Below are positions 1-8,534 of a DNA stretch of 57,849 bases, one piece after another. The stretch comes from Mongoliibacter sp. GTDB taxonomy: Bacteria > Bacteroidota > Bacteroidia > Cytophagales > Cyclobacteriaceae. The first letter of the stretch is position 1, and each line of letters opens with the position of its first letter. The position numbers and the translations under genes are program-made. Below the pieces are notes generated by a model. The model did no database searches. It saw only the letters and a list, made by a program, of their open reading frames with translations, and was not told where the DNA came from. The stretch lies in the NCBI RefSeq assembly GCF_007692705.1, contig NZ_REBN01000116.1:1-57849 (forward strand), written 5' to 3'.

Positions 1-38
1 CCAATTGCATCCACGAACTTATCAAATAAACTAAATGG

Positions 39-497
39 CTATACCAACTTTTCGATTTCAAAACTTTTATCTCTAAAAGTTGCAATACTTCCTTCTTTTT
101 GACCCCAAATTGCCTGAATTAATGGGGAATCGGGAGAAACCAGCTGGTAAGCTGTACCTTCAAAATCAAGCTTTCCAAAGGGAACGGATACCCAAATATT
201 TCCCATAGGCAACTTGAGTAGACTACCATCCTCAACAGTTTTGGTTTCTTTTACTGGAACAGCATTCAATTGATTAATCATCGTTTTGGAACTGCTCAGT
301 CTTTTTTCAAGTATAGTTCTACTTTGATTCAGCATTTCCTGATGGGTTTCATACTTATCTCCTGCAGAACTTTTTTCATCGGCCTCGGCTGATTGTTGAA
401 GTTCCTTAAGTTCCTTTTCCAAATTGCTGATTTGTTCTTTTAAAAAAGACTTTGCCGTACTGAGGAGTTTTTCTTTTATGTCTGCTTGGATTTCCAT
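39..497 (-). CDS. GreA/GreB-like elongation factor family protein
   Basis: About 152 aa from the ATG at 497; an upstream in-frame start at 521 would add eight residues, but the internal start fits the compact family N-terminus. Residues 1-80 are charged and heptad-like, predicting an antiparallel coiled coil with a tip near SSAGDKYETHQEM, comparable in place to the acidic tip of Gre factors. The C-terminal 60 residues contain LVSPDSPLIQAIWGQKEG, which resembles the GreA/GreB C-terminal domain (ISPxSPxGxALLGKKxGD). Inference: an RNA-polymerase secondary-channel binder or a Gre paralogue rather than a main GreA. Homologues in Bacteroidota are often mislabelled 3-oxoacyl-ACP synthase; nothing in this protein supports that enzyme activity. 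It lies 48 bp downstream of uxaB on the same strand. Confidence 0.7.
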   Translation of the reverse strand: MEIQADIKEKLLSTAKSFLKEQISNLEKELKELQQSAEADEKSSAGDKYETHQEMLNQSRTILEKRLSSSKTMINQLNAVPVKETKTVEDGSLLKLPMGNIWVSVPFGKLDFEGTAYQLVSPDSPLIQAIWGQKEGSIATFRDKSFEIEKLV

Positions 498-545
498 GAT
501 GCAAATTAAAAGCAAATTCATGGATTTTTGACTTTTTCACATCAC

Positions 546-1934
546 TCATTTTTTCATAAATGACTTATGGCTTTGATAATCAATCTTCTCAGCGAGCTCA
601 TCTGTTAGGCTTGCATAGAAACTTAAATCTTCCCCCCAAAGTGAGTCTTGACTTAAAACTGCTTGCAGGAATGTATACACATTATCAGCTTCCCAAGCTT
701 CACTGAATATACTTATTACAACCAAATCGTCTTTTAATGGAATTTTTTTACCTTCCTTATCCATGCCACTATAAAAAACAAGTAAATCAGCCATTGCTTG
801 ACAAAGTAGGGGAGGCCAAAAACCATTTATTTGGTAGAATTCCACCATGCTTGGAAGTACCCTTATCTTAAACTTGGAAATGGAATTTAATGCTATAGAA
901 AGTAATTCGTGCCGGATGAATGGATTTCGAAACCTATCAATGACATCTAAAGCAAACTTTTCTGTCTCTTTCTCAGGCATGCCTAAAACTGGAATTATCT
1001 CTTTAAAAATTATATCGCTAATTAATTGACCAAGCCCCTGATGTTCTATACTTTCAATTACTGTCCTTAAGCCTTTGAGGTAAGCCATGGGAACCATAGC
1101 CGTATGGGCACCATTCAGGACCCGGACTTTTCTTTTTCTGTAAAGGCTTAAGTCCTTTACAAAATTAACCTGTAAACCTGCTTTTTCTGCGGGAAATTCA
1201 TCTTTGATCTTTTCATCTCCTTCGATAGCCCAAAAATGATATGGTTCTGTCATCACAAGCAATTCATCCTCAAATTCAAGATTAGGTCTGATTTTATCCA
1301 TATTTTCTTTGGGAAAACCAGGTACTATTCTGTCCACCAATGTGTTGCAGAAAAGAGTAGATGCGTCCAACCAATCCAAAAAAGTTTTAGGAAGAGACCA
1401 GCTATTTGCGTGTTTTAAAACAATTTTTTTAAGTTCAGCCCCATTATCCTGGATCAATTCACAGGGAAAAATAATCAAACCCTTTTCAAGTTCCCCTTCG
1501 AAAAAGCTAAACCGTATATAGAGTAAGGCCGTCAACTTACCCGGAAATGTCACTGGAAATACATTTTCAATGTTTGGGTTTTCCTGTTTGAAAAAAATTC
1601 CCGCCTCAGTAGTATTCGAAATCACAAATCTTAGTCCTGGATTTTCAGCAAGTTTCAAAAATCTTTCAGGCTCATTCTTGGCATTGATTACCGCCTTGAT
1701 GCAATCAATTTTGCTGATTTGGTTAATTTCTTTTCCCTTAGAAACTCCCAATTCCATCACATGATATTGGTTGTTTTGATTTTGGTATGTTTCTGGAACG
1801 CTGTCACCATGTGATTGAATCATAAAAATATCACCTTTAAAAAAACCTTGATCCTTCATTTGCTGTACCATCCAGCAGCTGAAACCTCTTAAAAAATTTC
1901 CTGTACCAAATTGAATGATATCTTTCTTTTTCAT
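546..1934 (-). CDS. uxaB: tagaturonate reductase (altronate oxidoreductase)
   Basis: About 462 aa from the ATG at 1934; a GTG at 1946 would add four residues. It is a member of the mannitol dehydrogenase/UxaB family: the N-terminal Rossmann motif reads IIQFGTGNFLRGF and the catalytic-domain signature KVRVLNGAHTAMVPMAY is in the middle of the protein. Length fits E. coli UxaB (about 480 aa). The expected reaction is NADH-dependent reduction of D-tagaturonate to D-altronate in the cytoplasm. The neighbouring altronate dehydratase, KDG kinase and KDPG aldolase support tagaturonate rather than mannitol or fructuronate as substrate, although the close relative UxuB (fructuronate reductase) cannot be fully excluded from sequence alone. 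It is divergent from the DUF1330 gene, with only about 49 bp between start codons. Confidence 0.87.
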   Translation of the reverse strand: MKKKDIIQFGTGNFLRGFSCWMVQQMKDQGFFKGDIFMIQSHGDSVPETYQNQNNQYHVMELGVSKGKEINQISKIDCIKAVINAKNEPERFLKLAENPGLRFVISNTTEAGIFFKQENPNIENVFPVTFPGKLTALLYIRFSFFEGELEKGLIIFPCELIQDNGAELKKIVLKHANSWSLPKTFLDWLDASTLFCNTLVDRIVPGFPKENMDKIRPNLEFEDELLVMTEPYHFWAIEGDEKIKDEFPAEKAGLQVNFVKDLSLYRKRKVRVLNGAHTAMVPMAYLKGLRTVIESIEHQGLGQLISDIIFKEIIPVLGMPEKETEKFALDVIDRFRNPFIRHELLSIALNSISKFKIRVLPSMVEFYQINGFWPPLLCQAMADLLVFYSGMDKEGKKIPLKDDLVVISIFSEAWEADNVYTFLQAVLSQDSLWGEDLSFYASLTDELAEKIDYQSHKSFMKK

Positions 1935-1983
1935 TTTAATAATCACAAATTTGAATCAACATTTAATTTCTAAAATAATCAAT

Positions 1984-2271
1984 ATGCCAGCACTTGTAAT
2001 AGTCGAAGTTAGTATTCACAATCCAGAACTTTATGAAGAGTATAAAAAACATACTCTCGGTACCATAGAAAAGTTTGGAGGTCGTTTTTTGGTCAGGGGA
2101 GTCAAAAACGAATCACTTGAAGGTGACTGGAACCCGGAAAGATTGGTGATTTTGGAATTTCCAAATGTGGATACAGCTAAATCCTGGTGGTCTTCTCCTG
2201 AATATTCAAAGATCAAAACCATACGCTATGAAGCAGCCAAATCCAAGATGCTCGTTGTGGAAAGTAATTGA
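1984..2271 (+). CDS. DUF1330 family protein
   Basis: A 95-aa protein starting at the ATG at 1984; the upstream extension to 1915 would run into the uxaB start region and lacks family similarity. The pattern ERLVILEFPNVDTAKSWW followed by SPEYSKIKTIRYEAAKSKM is the typical DUF1330 core, a ferredoxin-like dimeric alpha/beta-barrel fold. No enzymatic function is established for the family. It sits in the opposite orientation between uxaB and uxaA, and its stop codon is 26 bp from the end of uxaA (convergent). Whether it contributes to hexuronate metabolism is unknown. Confidence 0.8.
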   Translation: MPALVIVEVSIHNPELYEEYKKHTLGTIEKFGGRFLVRGVKNESLEGDWNPERLVILEFPNVDTAKSWWSSPEYSKIKTIRYEAAKSKMLVVESN

Positions 2272-2297
2272 TGGGATTTCGCATTTCACTTCATTAT

Positions 2298-3947
2298 TTA
2301 AAGTGAAACGCCCCTTTTCCATGGAATGAAGTCATCCTGACCCAGTGCTACTGCTTTTGGAGTAACCTTACCTGAGGCCACATCAATAATCAATTCCAAT
2401 AAGTTTTCGCCGGTTTCTTCTATTGATTTTTCTCCTGTAATGATTTCTCCTGTATTGAAATCTATGATATCGGGCATACGTTGAGCTAGCTTAGAATTAG
2501 AGGAAATTTTAATCACCGGAGCAATAGGGTTTCCAGTAGGTGTACCGAGACCTGTTGTGAATAATATCAAATTGGCTCCTGAACCAGCCATAGCTGTTGT
2601 GCTTTCTACATCATTTCCAGGAGTACAAAGTAAGTTTAGACCCGGTTTTTTGACATATTCCCCATAATCCAATACATCAGCGACGGCCGATGTGCCTCCT
2701 TTTTTGGCTGCCCCTGCAGATTTGATAGCATCTGTGATAAGACCATCTTTGATATTACCAGGTGAAGGATTCATATCAAAACCTGAACCAACTGCGGCAG
2801 CAGATGCAGCATAAGCTTTCATCAAATGGGCAAATTTATTGGCAGTCTGTTCATCTACACATCGGTTGATCAATTCCTGTTCAACCCCGCAAAGCTCAGG
2901 GAATTCAGATAAAATAGTTTTTCCTCCCAAGGCAACCAACAAATCTGAAGTATGCCCCACAGCTGGATTGGCGGAAATACCAGAGAATCCATCTGAACCT
3001 CCGCATTCCAATCCTATGCATAACTTACTCAAAGGTGCTTCCTGACGTTCCAGCCTGTTTGCTTCAGCCATTCCTACAAATGTATTTTTAATAGCCTTCG
3101 TCAATAGGGCTATTTCTGTGCCTTCTTGTTGTTGCTCCAGGATAATTAGCGGCTTATCAAAATCTTTATTAATGTCCTTTATTTTCTCTTCTAAAAGGGA
3201 TATTTGAGCATTTTGACAGCCAAGACTCAAAACAGTACCGCCAGCCACATTGGGATTATTGAGATAACCGGCCAAAAGCGCACAAAGCATTTCCGAATCC
3301 TGTCTAGTTCCACCGCAGCCACCTTGATGCGTCAAAAACTTGATGCCATCAATATTTTCAAAAAAACGGTTGTCGGCTATATTTTTAGCACCTTCAAGGG
3401 ACAATTCTTCTATTTCTGAAGGCTCTCCAATGGTTAGGGCTTTTTTCATCTGTTTGACTAAGTTCTTAAATGGATTGGGCTTGTTAAAACCTAATTCCTC
3501 TAAAAATGCCTCTTTGATAATTTCCACATTACGGTTTTCACAAAATACCAATGGAATCACCAACCAGTAATTGGCGGTCCCAACCTGACCATCCTTGCGA
3601 AGGTAACCTTGAAAAGTCCTTTCCTTAAATTTTGAAATGTCTGGAAGGCTGGTGACATTTTTATAATCTGATGTTTTTTTTCCGAAAGAACTGGTAGCAT
3701 GTTCGACATTTTGGGTAGTGATCACACAGCCCTTTGGAATATCCTCTGTTGCCCGACCCACTATATTTCCATACATAAAGACTTCATTTCCCTTTTTGAT
3801 ATTTTGGATAGTAAATTTATGTTTGGCAGGAACTTCCTGAATCAAGCTTATAATATTACCTTCATAGTGTATAGTTTCATTATGCAGCAGATCTACCAAG
3901 GCCACAAGTACATTATCAGAAGGGTGGATTTTAATCGTCTTTTTCAA
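2298..3947 (-). CDS. uxaA: altronate dehydratase, full length with SAF domain
   Basis: About 549 aa. Residues 1-95 form the SAF-type N-terminal domain, and the rest is the UxaA/GarD catalytic region, with landmarks GYLRKDGQVGTANYWLVIP, THQGGCGGTRQDSEMLCAL and CIGLECGGSDGFSGISANPA. The family needs iron and dehydrates D-altronate to 2-keto-3-deoxygluconate. The start codon is unusual: the codon at 3945-3947 reads TTG on the minus strand, the next codon upstream is ATT and then a stop (TAA) closes the frame, so no ATG start can include the SAF domain. It is divergent from kdgK with about 110 bp between them, containing an operator-like palindrome. The substrate is assigned from the operon context; galactarate dehydratase is the nearest alternative. 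Confidence 0.9.
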   Translation of the reverse strand: MKKTIKIHPSDNVLVALVDLLHNETIHYEGNIISLIQEVPAKHKFTIQNIKKGNEVFMYGNIVGRATEDIPKGCVITTQNVEHATSSFGKKTSDYKNVTSLPDISKFKERTFQGYLRKDGQVGTANYWLVIPLVFCENRNVEIIKEAFLEELGFNKPNPFKNLVKQMKKALTIGEPSEIEELSLEGAKNIADNRFFENIDGIKFLTHQGGCGGTRQDSEMLCALLAGYLNNPNVAGGTVLSLGCQNAQISLLEEKIKDINKDFDKPLIILEQQQEGTEIALLTKAIKNTFVGMAEANRLERQEAPLSKLCIGLECGGSDGFSGISANPAVGHTSDLLVALGGKTILSEFPELCGVEQELINRCVDEQTANKFAHLMKAYAASAAAVGSGFDMNPSPGNIKDGLITDAIKSAGAAKKGGTSAVADVLDYGEYVKKPGLNLLCTPGNDVESTTAMAGSGANLILFTTGLGTPTGNPIAPVIKISSNSKLAQRMPDIIDFNTGEIITGEKSIEETGENLLELIIDVASGKVTPKAVALGQDDFIPWKRGVSL

Positions 3948-3971
3948 AATTTAGAATGGTATTGAATTTTG

Positions 3972-3985
3972 GGAAAACGTTTGCG
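3972..3985. promoter_or_regulatory. LacI/GalR-family operator candidate
   Basis: The sequence GGAAAACGTTTGCG lies between divergent uxaA and kdgK. It is built around the perfect 8-bp palindrome AAACGTTT with the central CG step typical of LacI/GalR-family sites, and it agrees with most defined positions of the degenerate TGNAANCGNTNNCA pattern. Hexuronate genes in many bacteria are controlled by LacI-type regulators, so a shared site for both divergent transcripts is plausible. No LacI-type regulator gene is present in this window, so this is an inference from one site. Confidence 0.4.
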
Positions 3986-4056
3986 TAATGCTTGATACAA
4001 ATCAAGTATTTGAAAATTTAAGGTTTTATTTTTAAGGATATATATTAAAAATCAAG

Positions 4057-5052
4057 ATGAGCAAAAAAATTACCACCATAGGAGAAATAATGATGAGGTT
4101 GACCACTCCAGGTCATGAAAGATTTGTTCAAGCAGATCAGTATCAGGTTTCTTTTGGCGGTGCTGAGGCCAATGTGGCAATTTCTCTTGCCCAATTTGGC
4201 ATGTCTACTTCTCATGTTACTGCCTTCCCTCAAAATGATTTAGGCCAAAAAGCGAAGGCTTATTTGAAGCAGATGGCTGTTAATTGTGACTTTGTCTATG
4301 ATCATGAAGGAAGGATGGGGCTATATTTTTTAGAGAATGGATCCATGCAAAGGGCCTCGAGGATAATTTATGACCGGTTTAATTCTTCCTTTTCCAATTT
4401 TGATGGTAAGGATATCAGATGGGATGAAGTTTTTGATGATGTTGATTGGTTTCACTGGACAGGAATCACGCCTGCTATTTCACAAAATGCAGCTGATATG
4501 TTATTGAAAGCAGTTCAAGTAGCCCACGAAAAGGGAGTCAAAATTAGTGGAGATATCAATTATAGACGTAATTTATGGCAATACGGAAAAGAGCCATTGG
4601 AAATTATGCCTGAACTGATTAGGTATTGTGATGTCATTGTTGCGGGAAGTTCTGATTTTGAAAACTGTATGGATATCCAAGTCAATGACTGGGTGGATGC
4701 TTGCTTTCAAGCCAAAAAAGATTTTCCAAAGCTAAAATATATTACCAAGACAAAAAGGCAATCCATTTCAGCTTCTCATAATCAACTCAAAGGAATTCTT
4801 TGGAATGGGAGTGAGGTGCTTAAATCCAAAACCTACGAAATTACCCATATAGTAGATAGAGTAGGAGGAGGGGATGCTTTTATTGCAGGTCTGATTTATG
4901 GCTTATTGCACTTTGAGGATCAGGAAGCTTTGGATTTTGCGACTGCAGCATCTGTTCTGAAACATAGTATCCCTGGAGACGCCAATCTGGTCACTGTGGA
5001 AGAAGTCCTAAATTTGGTTCAAGAAAAAAACGTGGGCAAATTGCTCAGATAA
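4057..5052 (+). CDS. kdgK: 2-keto-3-deoxygluconate kinase (PfkB family)
   Basis: A 331-aa PfkB/ribokinase-fold sugar kinase. The N-terminal substrate-site signature is VSFGGAEANVAISLAQFG (about residues 30-47), and the C-terminal PfkB signature DRVGGGDAFIAGL (about residues 267-279) carries the catalytic Asp of GGGD and the anion hole. The expected reaction is ATP-dependent phosphorylation of KDG to 2-keto-3-deoxy-6-phosphogluconate (KDPG). It is the first gene of a plus-strand run, followed 18 bp later by KDPG aldolase and then by TRAP transporter genes, which strongly supports KDG as substrate over other PfkB sugars. It starts at ATG 4057 with no strong Shine-Dalgarno, normal for Bacteroidota. 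Confidence 0.9.
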   Translation: MSKKITTIGEIMMRLTTPGHERFVQADQYQVSFGGAEANVAISLAQFGMSTSHVTAFPQNDLGQKAKAYLKQMAVNCDFVYDHEGRMGLYFLENGSMQRASRIIYDRFNSSFSNFDGKDIRWDEVFDDVDWFHWTGITPAISQNAADMLLKAVQVAHEKGVKISGDINYRRNLWQYGKEPLEIMPELIRYCDVIVAGSSDFENCMDIQVNDWVDACFQAKKDFPKLKYITKTKRQSISASHNQLKGILWNGSEVLKSKTYEITHIVDRVGGGDAFIAGLIYGLLHFEDQEALDFATAASVLKHSIPGDANLVTVEEVLNLVQEKNVGKLLR

Positions 5053-5070
5053 TAACAAACCCATTAAACC

Positions 5071-5727
5071 ATGAATGAACAAAAGATTTTGGATGAAATT
5101 TCCAAATCAGGTCTAGTACCTTTATTCACTCACAGAGACCTAGAAATAGCCAAAAAAACTGTAGATGCATGTTATGAGGCAGGAATTAGGGTTTTTGAAT
5201 ATACCAATCGACTGCCAAATTCCTTTGATGTTTTCAAATCTCTTAAATTATATACAGAAAAATACCCAGACTTGATTTTTGGAATCGGAACTATTTTTAC
5301 GGTAAAGGATGCGGAACGCTATCTTTATGCAGGTGCAGATTTTATCATTTCACCAGCCATGATTTCAGAAGTTGCACATTATTGTTTTCAACGTGGAGTG
5401 ATGTATATCCCAGGTTGTGCTACTGTGACCGAGGTATACCAGGCTATCACGAGTGGATCCATTTTGGTTAAGGTTTTCCCCGGAAATGTTCTTGGTCCTG
5501 CTTTTATCAAATCTGTGCTGTCCGTACTTCCCGAAGTCAAATTAATGGCCACAGGGGGAGTAAGCCCTGATGAAGAAAATTTAAAGTCATGGTTTGATTC
5601 AGGTGTATTTTGTGTAGGAATGGGTTCTCAACTTTTTAATGCAGCAGAAATGGAGTCTGGTAATTTTGACGGATTGAAAAACCGGGTAAAAGGCTCATTG
5701 AATATAATTCAAAAGATAAAAAGATGA
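5071..5727 (+). CDS. eda: KDPG aldolase (bifunctional KDPG/KHG type)
   Basis: A 218-aa class I aldolase of the Eda family. Lys134 in ILVKVFPG is the expected Schiff-base lysine, and Glu43 in VFEYTNRLP matches the catalytic glutamate of E. coli Eda (Glu45). GIGTIFTVKDAERYLYAGAD and KLMATGGVSPDE are further family landmarks in the (beta/alpha)8 barrel. It splits KDPG into pyruvate and glyceraldehyde-3-phosphate, the last step of the hexuronate pathway encoded here. Its end overlaps the longest reading of the next gene (dctP) by four bases, consistent with co-transcription. Confidence 0.9.
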   Translation: MNEQKILDEISKSGLVPLFTHRDLEIAKKTVDACYEAGIRVFEYTNRLPNSFDVFKSLKLYTEKYPDLIFGIGTIFTVKDAERYLYAGADFIISPAMISEVAHYCFQRGVMYIPGCATVTEVYQAITSGSILVKVFPGNVLGPAFIKSVLSVLPEVKLMATGGVSPDEENLKSWFDSGVFCVGMGSQLFNAAEMESGNFDGLKNRVKGSLNIIQKIKR

Positions 5728-5747
5728 TGTCTGTCAATCAATTGATC

Positions 5748-6737
5748 ATGAGGAAGGAGGGGGTTAAGAGATATATCTTTATGATTGTCTTTTTTCTGCT
5801 TTTGGCTGGATGCAAAGGGCCTGGTAACGTAAGGGTTATCAAACTAGGTCACGGATTGGGCGTAAGTCATCCTGTACATGAAGCAATGGTTTATATGGCC
5901 TCACTGGTCCATGAAAAATCAAATGGAGAAATGGAAATTCGCATTTATCCCAATCAACAGCTTGGGACGGAAAGGGAATTGGTAGAACTCCTTCAGATTG
6001 GAAGTCTTGGAATGACAAAGGTTTCATCAGCCGCAATGGAGAATTTTGCTCCGAAAATTCAGGTACTTTCATTGCCTTATCTTTTTCGGGACGATGAACA
6101 CAGAGACAAAGTACTTAAAGGAGAGATTGGGCAACAACTACTTCTGGAAGGAGAAAAATACTGGCTTAGAGGCCTTTGTTATTATGATGCCGGGAAAAGG
6201 AGTTTTTATACCAAAAACAAACCCATAGAAAATCCAGAGGATCTTAAAGGTCTAAAAATGAGGGTAATGGAAAGCAATACTGCCATCAACATGGTAAAAG
6301 CGTTTGGAGGATCACCCACACCAGTGTCCTATGGCGAGCTGTATACAGCTTTACAGCAAGGAATAGTCGATGGTGCAGAAAACAATCCTCCGAGTCTTTT
6401 TACCTCTAAGCACTATGAAGTTTGCAAGTATTACAGTATCAATGAGCATACGGCTATTCCGGATATGGTGATTATCAGTACAAAGGTCTGGAATATACTA
6501 AGCGAACAAGAAAAAAATTGGCTTCAGGAAGCTGCAGATGAATCCGCGGTTTATCAGTATGACCTCTGGGCAAAATCAGTGGAAGAATCATTGGCAGAAA
6601 TGGAGAAAGCAGGAGTAGAAATACATTATCCAGAGACAGGACCTTTTAGAGAAGCTGTAGTCCCAATTTTTGAATCTTATAAATCCACTCAGCCGGACTT
6701 TTATGAAATCATCGAAAAGATCAGGGCAGTAAAATGA
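5748..6737 (+). CDS. dctP: TRAP transporter substrate-binding lipoprotein (DctP family)
   Basis: I place the start at ATG 5748 (329 aa) because this gives a compact lipoprotein signal peptide with lipobox LLLAGC and lipidated Cys22; an upstream ATG at 5724 overlaps eda. The mature protein carries DctP family landmarks: LKGLKMRVMES, with the conserved Arg that binds a ligand carboxylate, and QQGIVDGAENNP. It would be anchored to a membrane lipid and present a carboxylated sugar to the DctQM permease. Family knowledge says TRAP ligands are organic acids; with uxaA/uxaB/kdgK/eda alongside, a hexuronate or aldonate is the best guess. Confidence 0.88.
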   Translation: MRKEGVKRYIFMIVFFLLLAGCKGPGNVRVIKLGHGLGVSHPVHEAMVYMASLVHEKSNGEMEIRIYPNQQLGTERELVELLQIGSLGMTKVSSAAMENFAPKIQVLSLPYLFRDDEHRDKVLKGEIGQQLLLEGEKYWLRGLCYYDAGKRSFYTKNKPIENPEDLKGLKMRVMESNTAINMVKAFGGSPTPVSYGELYTALQQGIVDGAENNPPSLFTSKHYEVCKYYSINEHTAIPDMVIISTKVWNILSEQEKNWLQEAADESAVYQYDLWAKSVEESLAEMEKAGVEIHYPETGPFREAVVPIFESYKSTQPDFYEIIEKIRAVK

Positions 6738-6750
6738 AATAATTAGCAGT

Positions 6751-7236
6751 ATGACCCAAACTAAAACCAAATTTGTAATAGATAAAATTGTCAGCAATGC
6801 ATTGATGTTTTTGATGGCTGCCATGGTTTTGAACGTTACATGGCAAGTCCTGTCCAGATACGTCATTCAAAATCCCTCTTCATTTACTGACGAATTATCC
6901 AGGTACATGTTGATCTGGCTTGGAATGCTGGGTTCAGCCTATGTTGCCGGGCAAGACAAGCATTTAGCAATCGATATTTTACCTCAAAAATTAGAAGGAA
7001 AAGCAAGAAATAGACTGATAATACTCATTAATGTTATTGTCATGTCATTCGCATTTTTTGCTATGGTATTGGGTGGTAGTAATCTGGTTTATATTACATA
7101 TATACTTGAACAAAAGTCAGCTACTTTACAAATGCCATTGGCTTTCATTTACATCATCATTCCCTTTAGTGGTCTTTTGGTGATGTATTACAATATTTTT
7201 CAAATTTCAATTACCCTGAAAACTCAAAAAGGATAA
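6751..7236 (+). CDS. dctQ: TRAP transporter small permease (DctQ)
   Basis: A 161-aa integral membrane protein with four predicted hydrophobic helices. The pattern of TWQVLSRYVIQNPSSFTDEL, then RYMLIWLGMLGSAY, is the standard DctQ core, including the conserved Trp and Arg of the first loop. It forms the small membrane subunit that pairs with DctM. It sits 13 bp after dctP and 2 bp before dctM, so the three TRAP genes are almost certainly one transcript with kdgK and eda. Confidence 0.9.
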   Translation: MTQTKTKFVIDKIVSNALMFLMAAMVLNVTWQVLSRYVIQNPSSFTDELSRYMLIWLGMLGSAYVAGQDKHLAIDILPQKLEGKARNRLIILINVIVMSFAFFAMVLGGSNLVYITYILEQKSATLQMPLAFIYIIIPFSGLLVMYYNIFQISITLKTQKG

Positions 7237-7238
7237 AC

Positions 7239-8534
7239 ATGGAAGTGATCAGCATACTGATTTTGGTTCTTACTTTTCTTACCTTAATGTCGATAGGTGT
7301 ACCGGTAGCTTGGAGTTTGGGTATCTCAAGCCTTCTTACACTTTTGGTTTCAGTAGCAGCAGTACCTTCAGCAACTACCATTGCCCAAAGAATGGGTACC
7401 GGCTTGGATAGCTTTGCCTTATTGGCCATTCCTTTTTTTATTCTCGCAGGAGAAATTATGAATCGGGGTGGTATTGCCAATCGCTTAATAGAATTGGCTA
7501 AAGCCATGATGGGTAAATTGCCAGGTGGATTACTTTATGTAAATGTCATCGCTGCCATGTTATTTGGGGCAATAGCAGGGTCTGCAGCAGCAGCAGTTTC
7601 TGCTATAGGAAGTATTTTAGGGAAAAGAATGGATGATGAAGGTTATCCAAAAGGTCTTGGGGCTGCTGTCAATATCACTTCCTCTACAACTGGACTTATC
7701 ATTCCCCCTTCCAATATTCTAATTGTTTACTCATTAGCCTCAGGTGGGGTATCCATTGCCGCACTTTTTGTAGCAGGGTATTTACCAGGTTTGTTTATAG
7801 GTTTTGTGTTGATGTTGACTGCAGCAATTTTTATCAGAAAGCACAAGCTTCCAGCAGGAGAGAGAACCAGTACAAGAGAACTTTTAGATAAGTCTCTAAG
7901 GGCATTTCCCTCGCTGATGCTATTGGTAATTGTAATAGGTGGAATTGTTGGAGGGATCTTTACGGCAACTGAGGCTTCGGCCATAGCTGTCGTTTACACT
8001 TTAGCACTTTCATTTTTTTACAGGGAATTGAAATGGAAAGAAATACCTGCCATACTTCTGAAATCCAGTGAAACGACAGCCATTGTCATGTTATTGATAG
8101 CTACCTCCATGAGTATGTCTTGGGTTATGTCTGCGGAAGATATTCCTCAAGGGATAAGTGAAACGCTTTTATCGCTAAGTGACAATATTATAGTCATTCT
8201 CATCATCATCAATCTTATATTATTATTCGTGGGGATTTTTATGGACATGACTCCTGCTGTATTGATCTTTACTCCGATATTTCTTCCTGTAGTTACTGAG
8301 TTAGGAGTGGATCCAGTACATTTTGGAATCATCATGATTCTTAATCTTTGTATAGGGTTGTGTACACCACCTGTTGGTTCTGTTTTATTTCTGGGTGTTC
8401 AGGTAGCTGGAATAAATATTCAACAAGCAGTAAAACCGCTTTTACCTTTCTTCTTGGCCATGATAATTGGCTTGGTAGTAGTTACCCTTTGGCCAGGATT
8501 GACTCTTTGGCTTCCTAGCTTATTTGGTTTGTAA
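7239..8534 (+). CDS. dctM: TRAP transporter large permease (DctM)
   Basis: A 431-aa, mostly hydrophobic protein with about 12 transmembrane helices. Landmarks include PFFILAGEIMNRGGIANRLI and an internal GAIAGSAAAAVSAIGSI stretch, both typical of DctM subunits, plus the C-terminal HFGIIMILNLCIGLCTPPVG motif. This is the transport subunit that uses a sodium gradient in characterised TRAP systems. Its stop codon directly abuts the stop codon of the convergent lipoprotein gene at 8535, leaving no room for a terminator between them, so read-through in either direction is possible. Confidence 0.92.
   Translation: MEVISILILVLTFLTLMSIGVPVAWSLGISSLLTLLVSVAAVPSATTIAQRMGTGLDSFALLAIPFFILAGEIMNRGGIANRLIELAKAMMGKLPGGLLYVNVIAAMLFGAIAGSAAAAVSAIGSILGKRMDDEGYPKGLGAAVNITSSTTGLIIPPSNILIVYSLASGGVSIAALFVAGYLPGLFIGFVLMLTAAIFIRKHKLPAGERTSTRELLDKSLRAFPSLMLLVIVIGGIVGGIFTATEASAIAVVYTLALSFFYRELKWKEIPAILLKSSETTAIVMLLIATSMSMSWVMSAEDIPQGISETLLSLSDNIIVILIIINLILLFVGIFMDMTPAVLIFTPIFLPVVTELGVDPVHFGIIMILNLCIGLCTPPVGSVLFLGVQVAGINIQQAVKPLLPFFLAMIIGLVVVTLWPGLTLWLPSLFGL

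Noticed and set aside
1-38. Sequence before the Gre-like gene, as the end of another gene
   Set aside because: It is too short to assign and shows no clear coding pattern.
2285-2308. Hairpin TTTCACTT / AAGTGAAA between the DUF1330 and uxaA genes
   Set aside because: The arms partly overlap the uxaA stop codon, the loop is long and no T run follows, so a terminator call is not supported.
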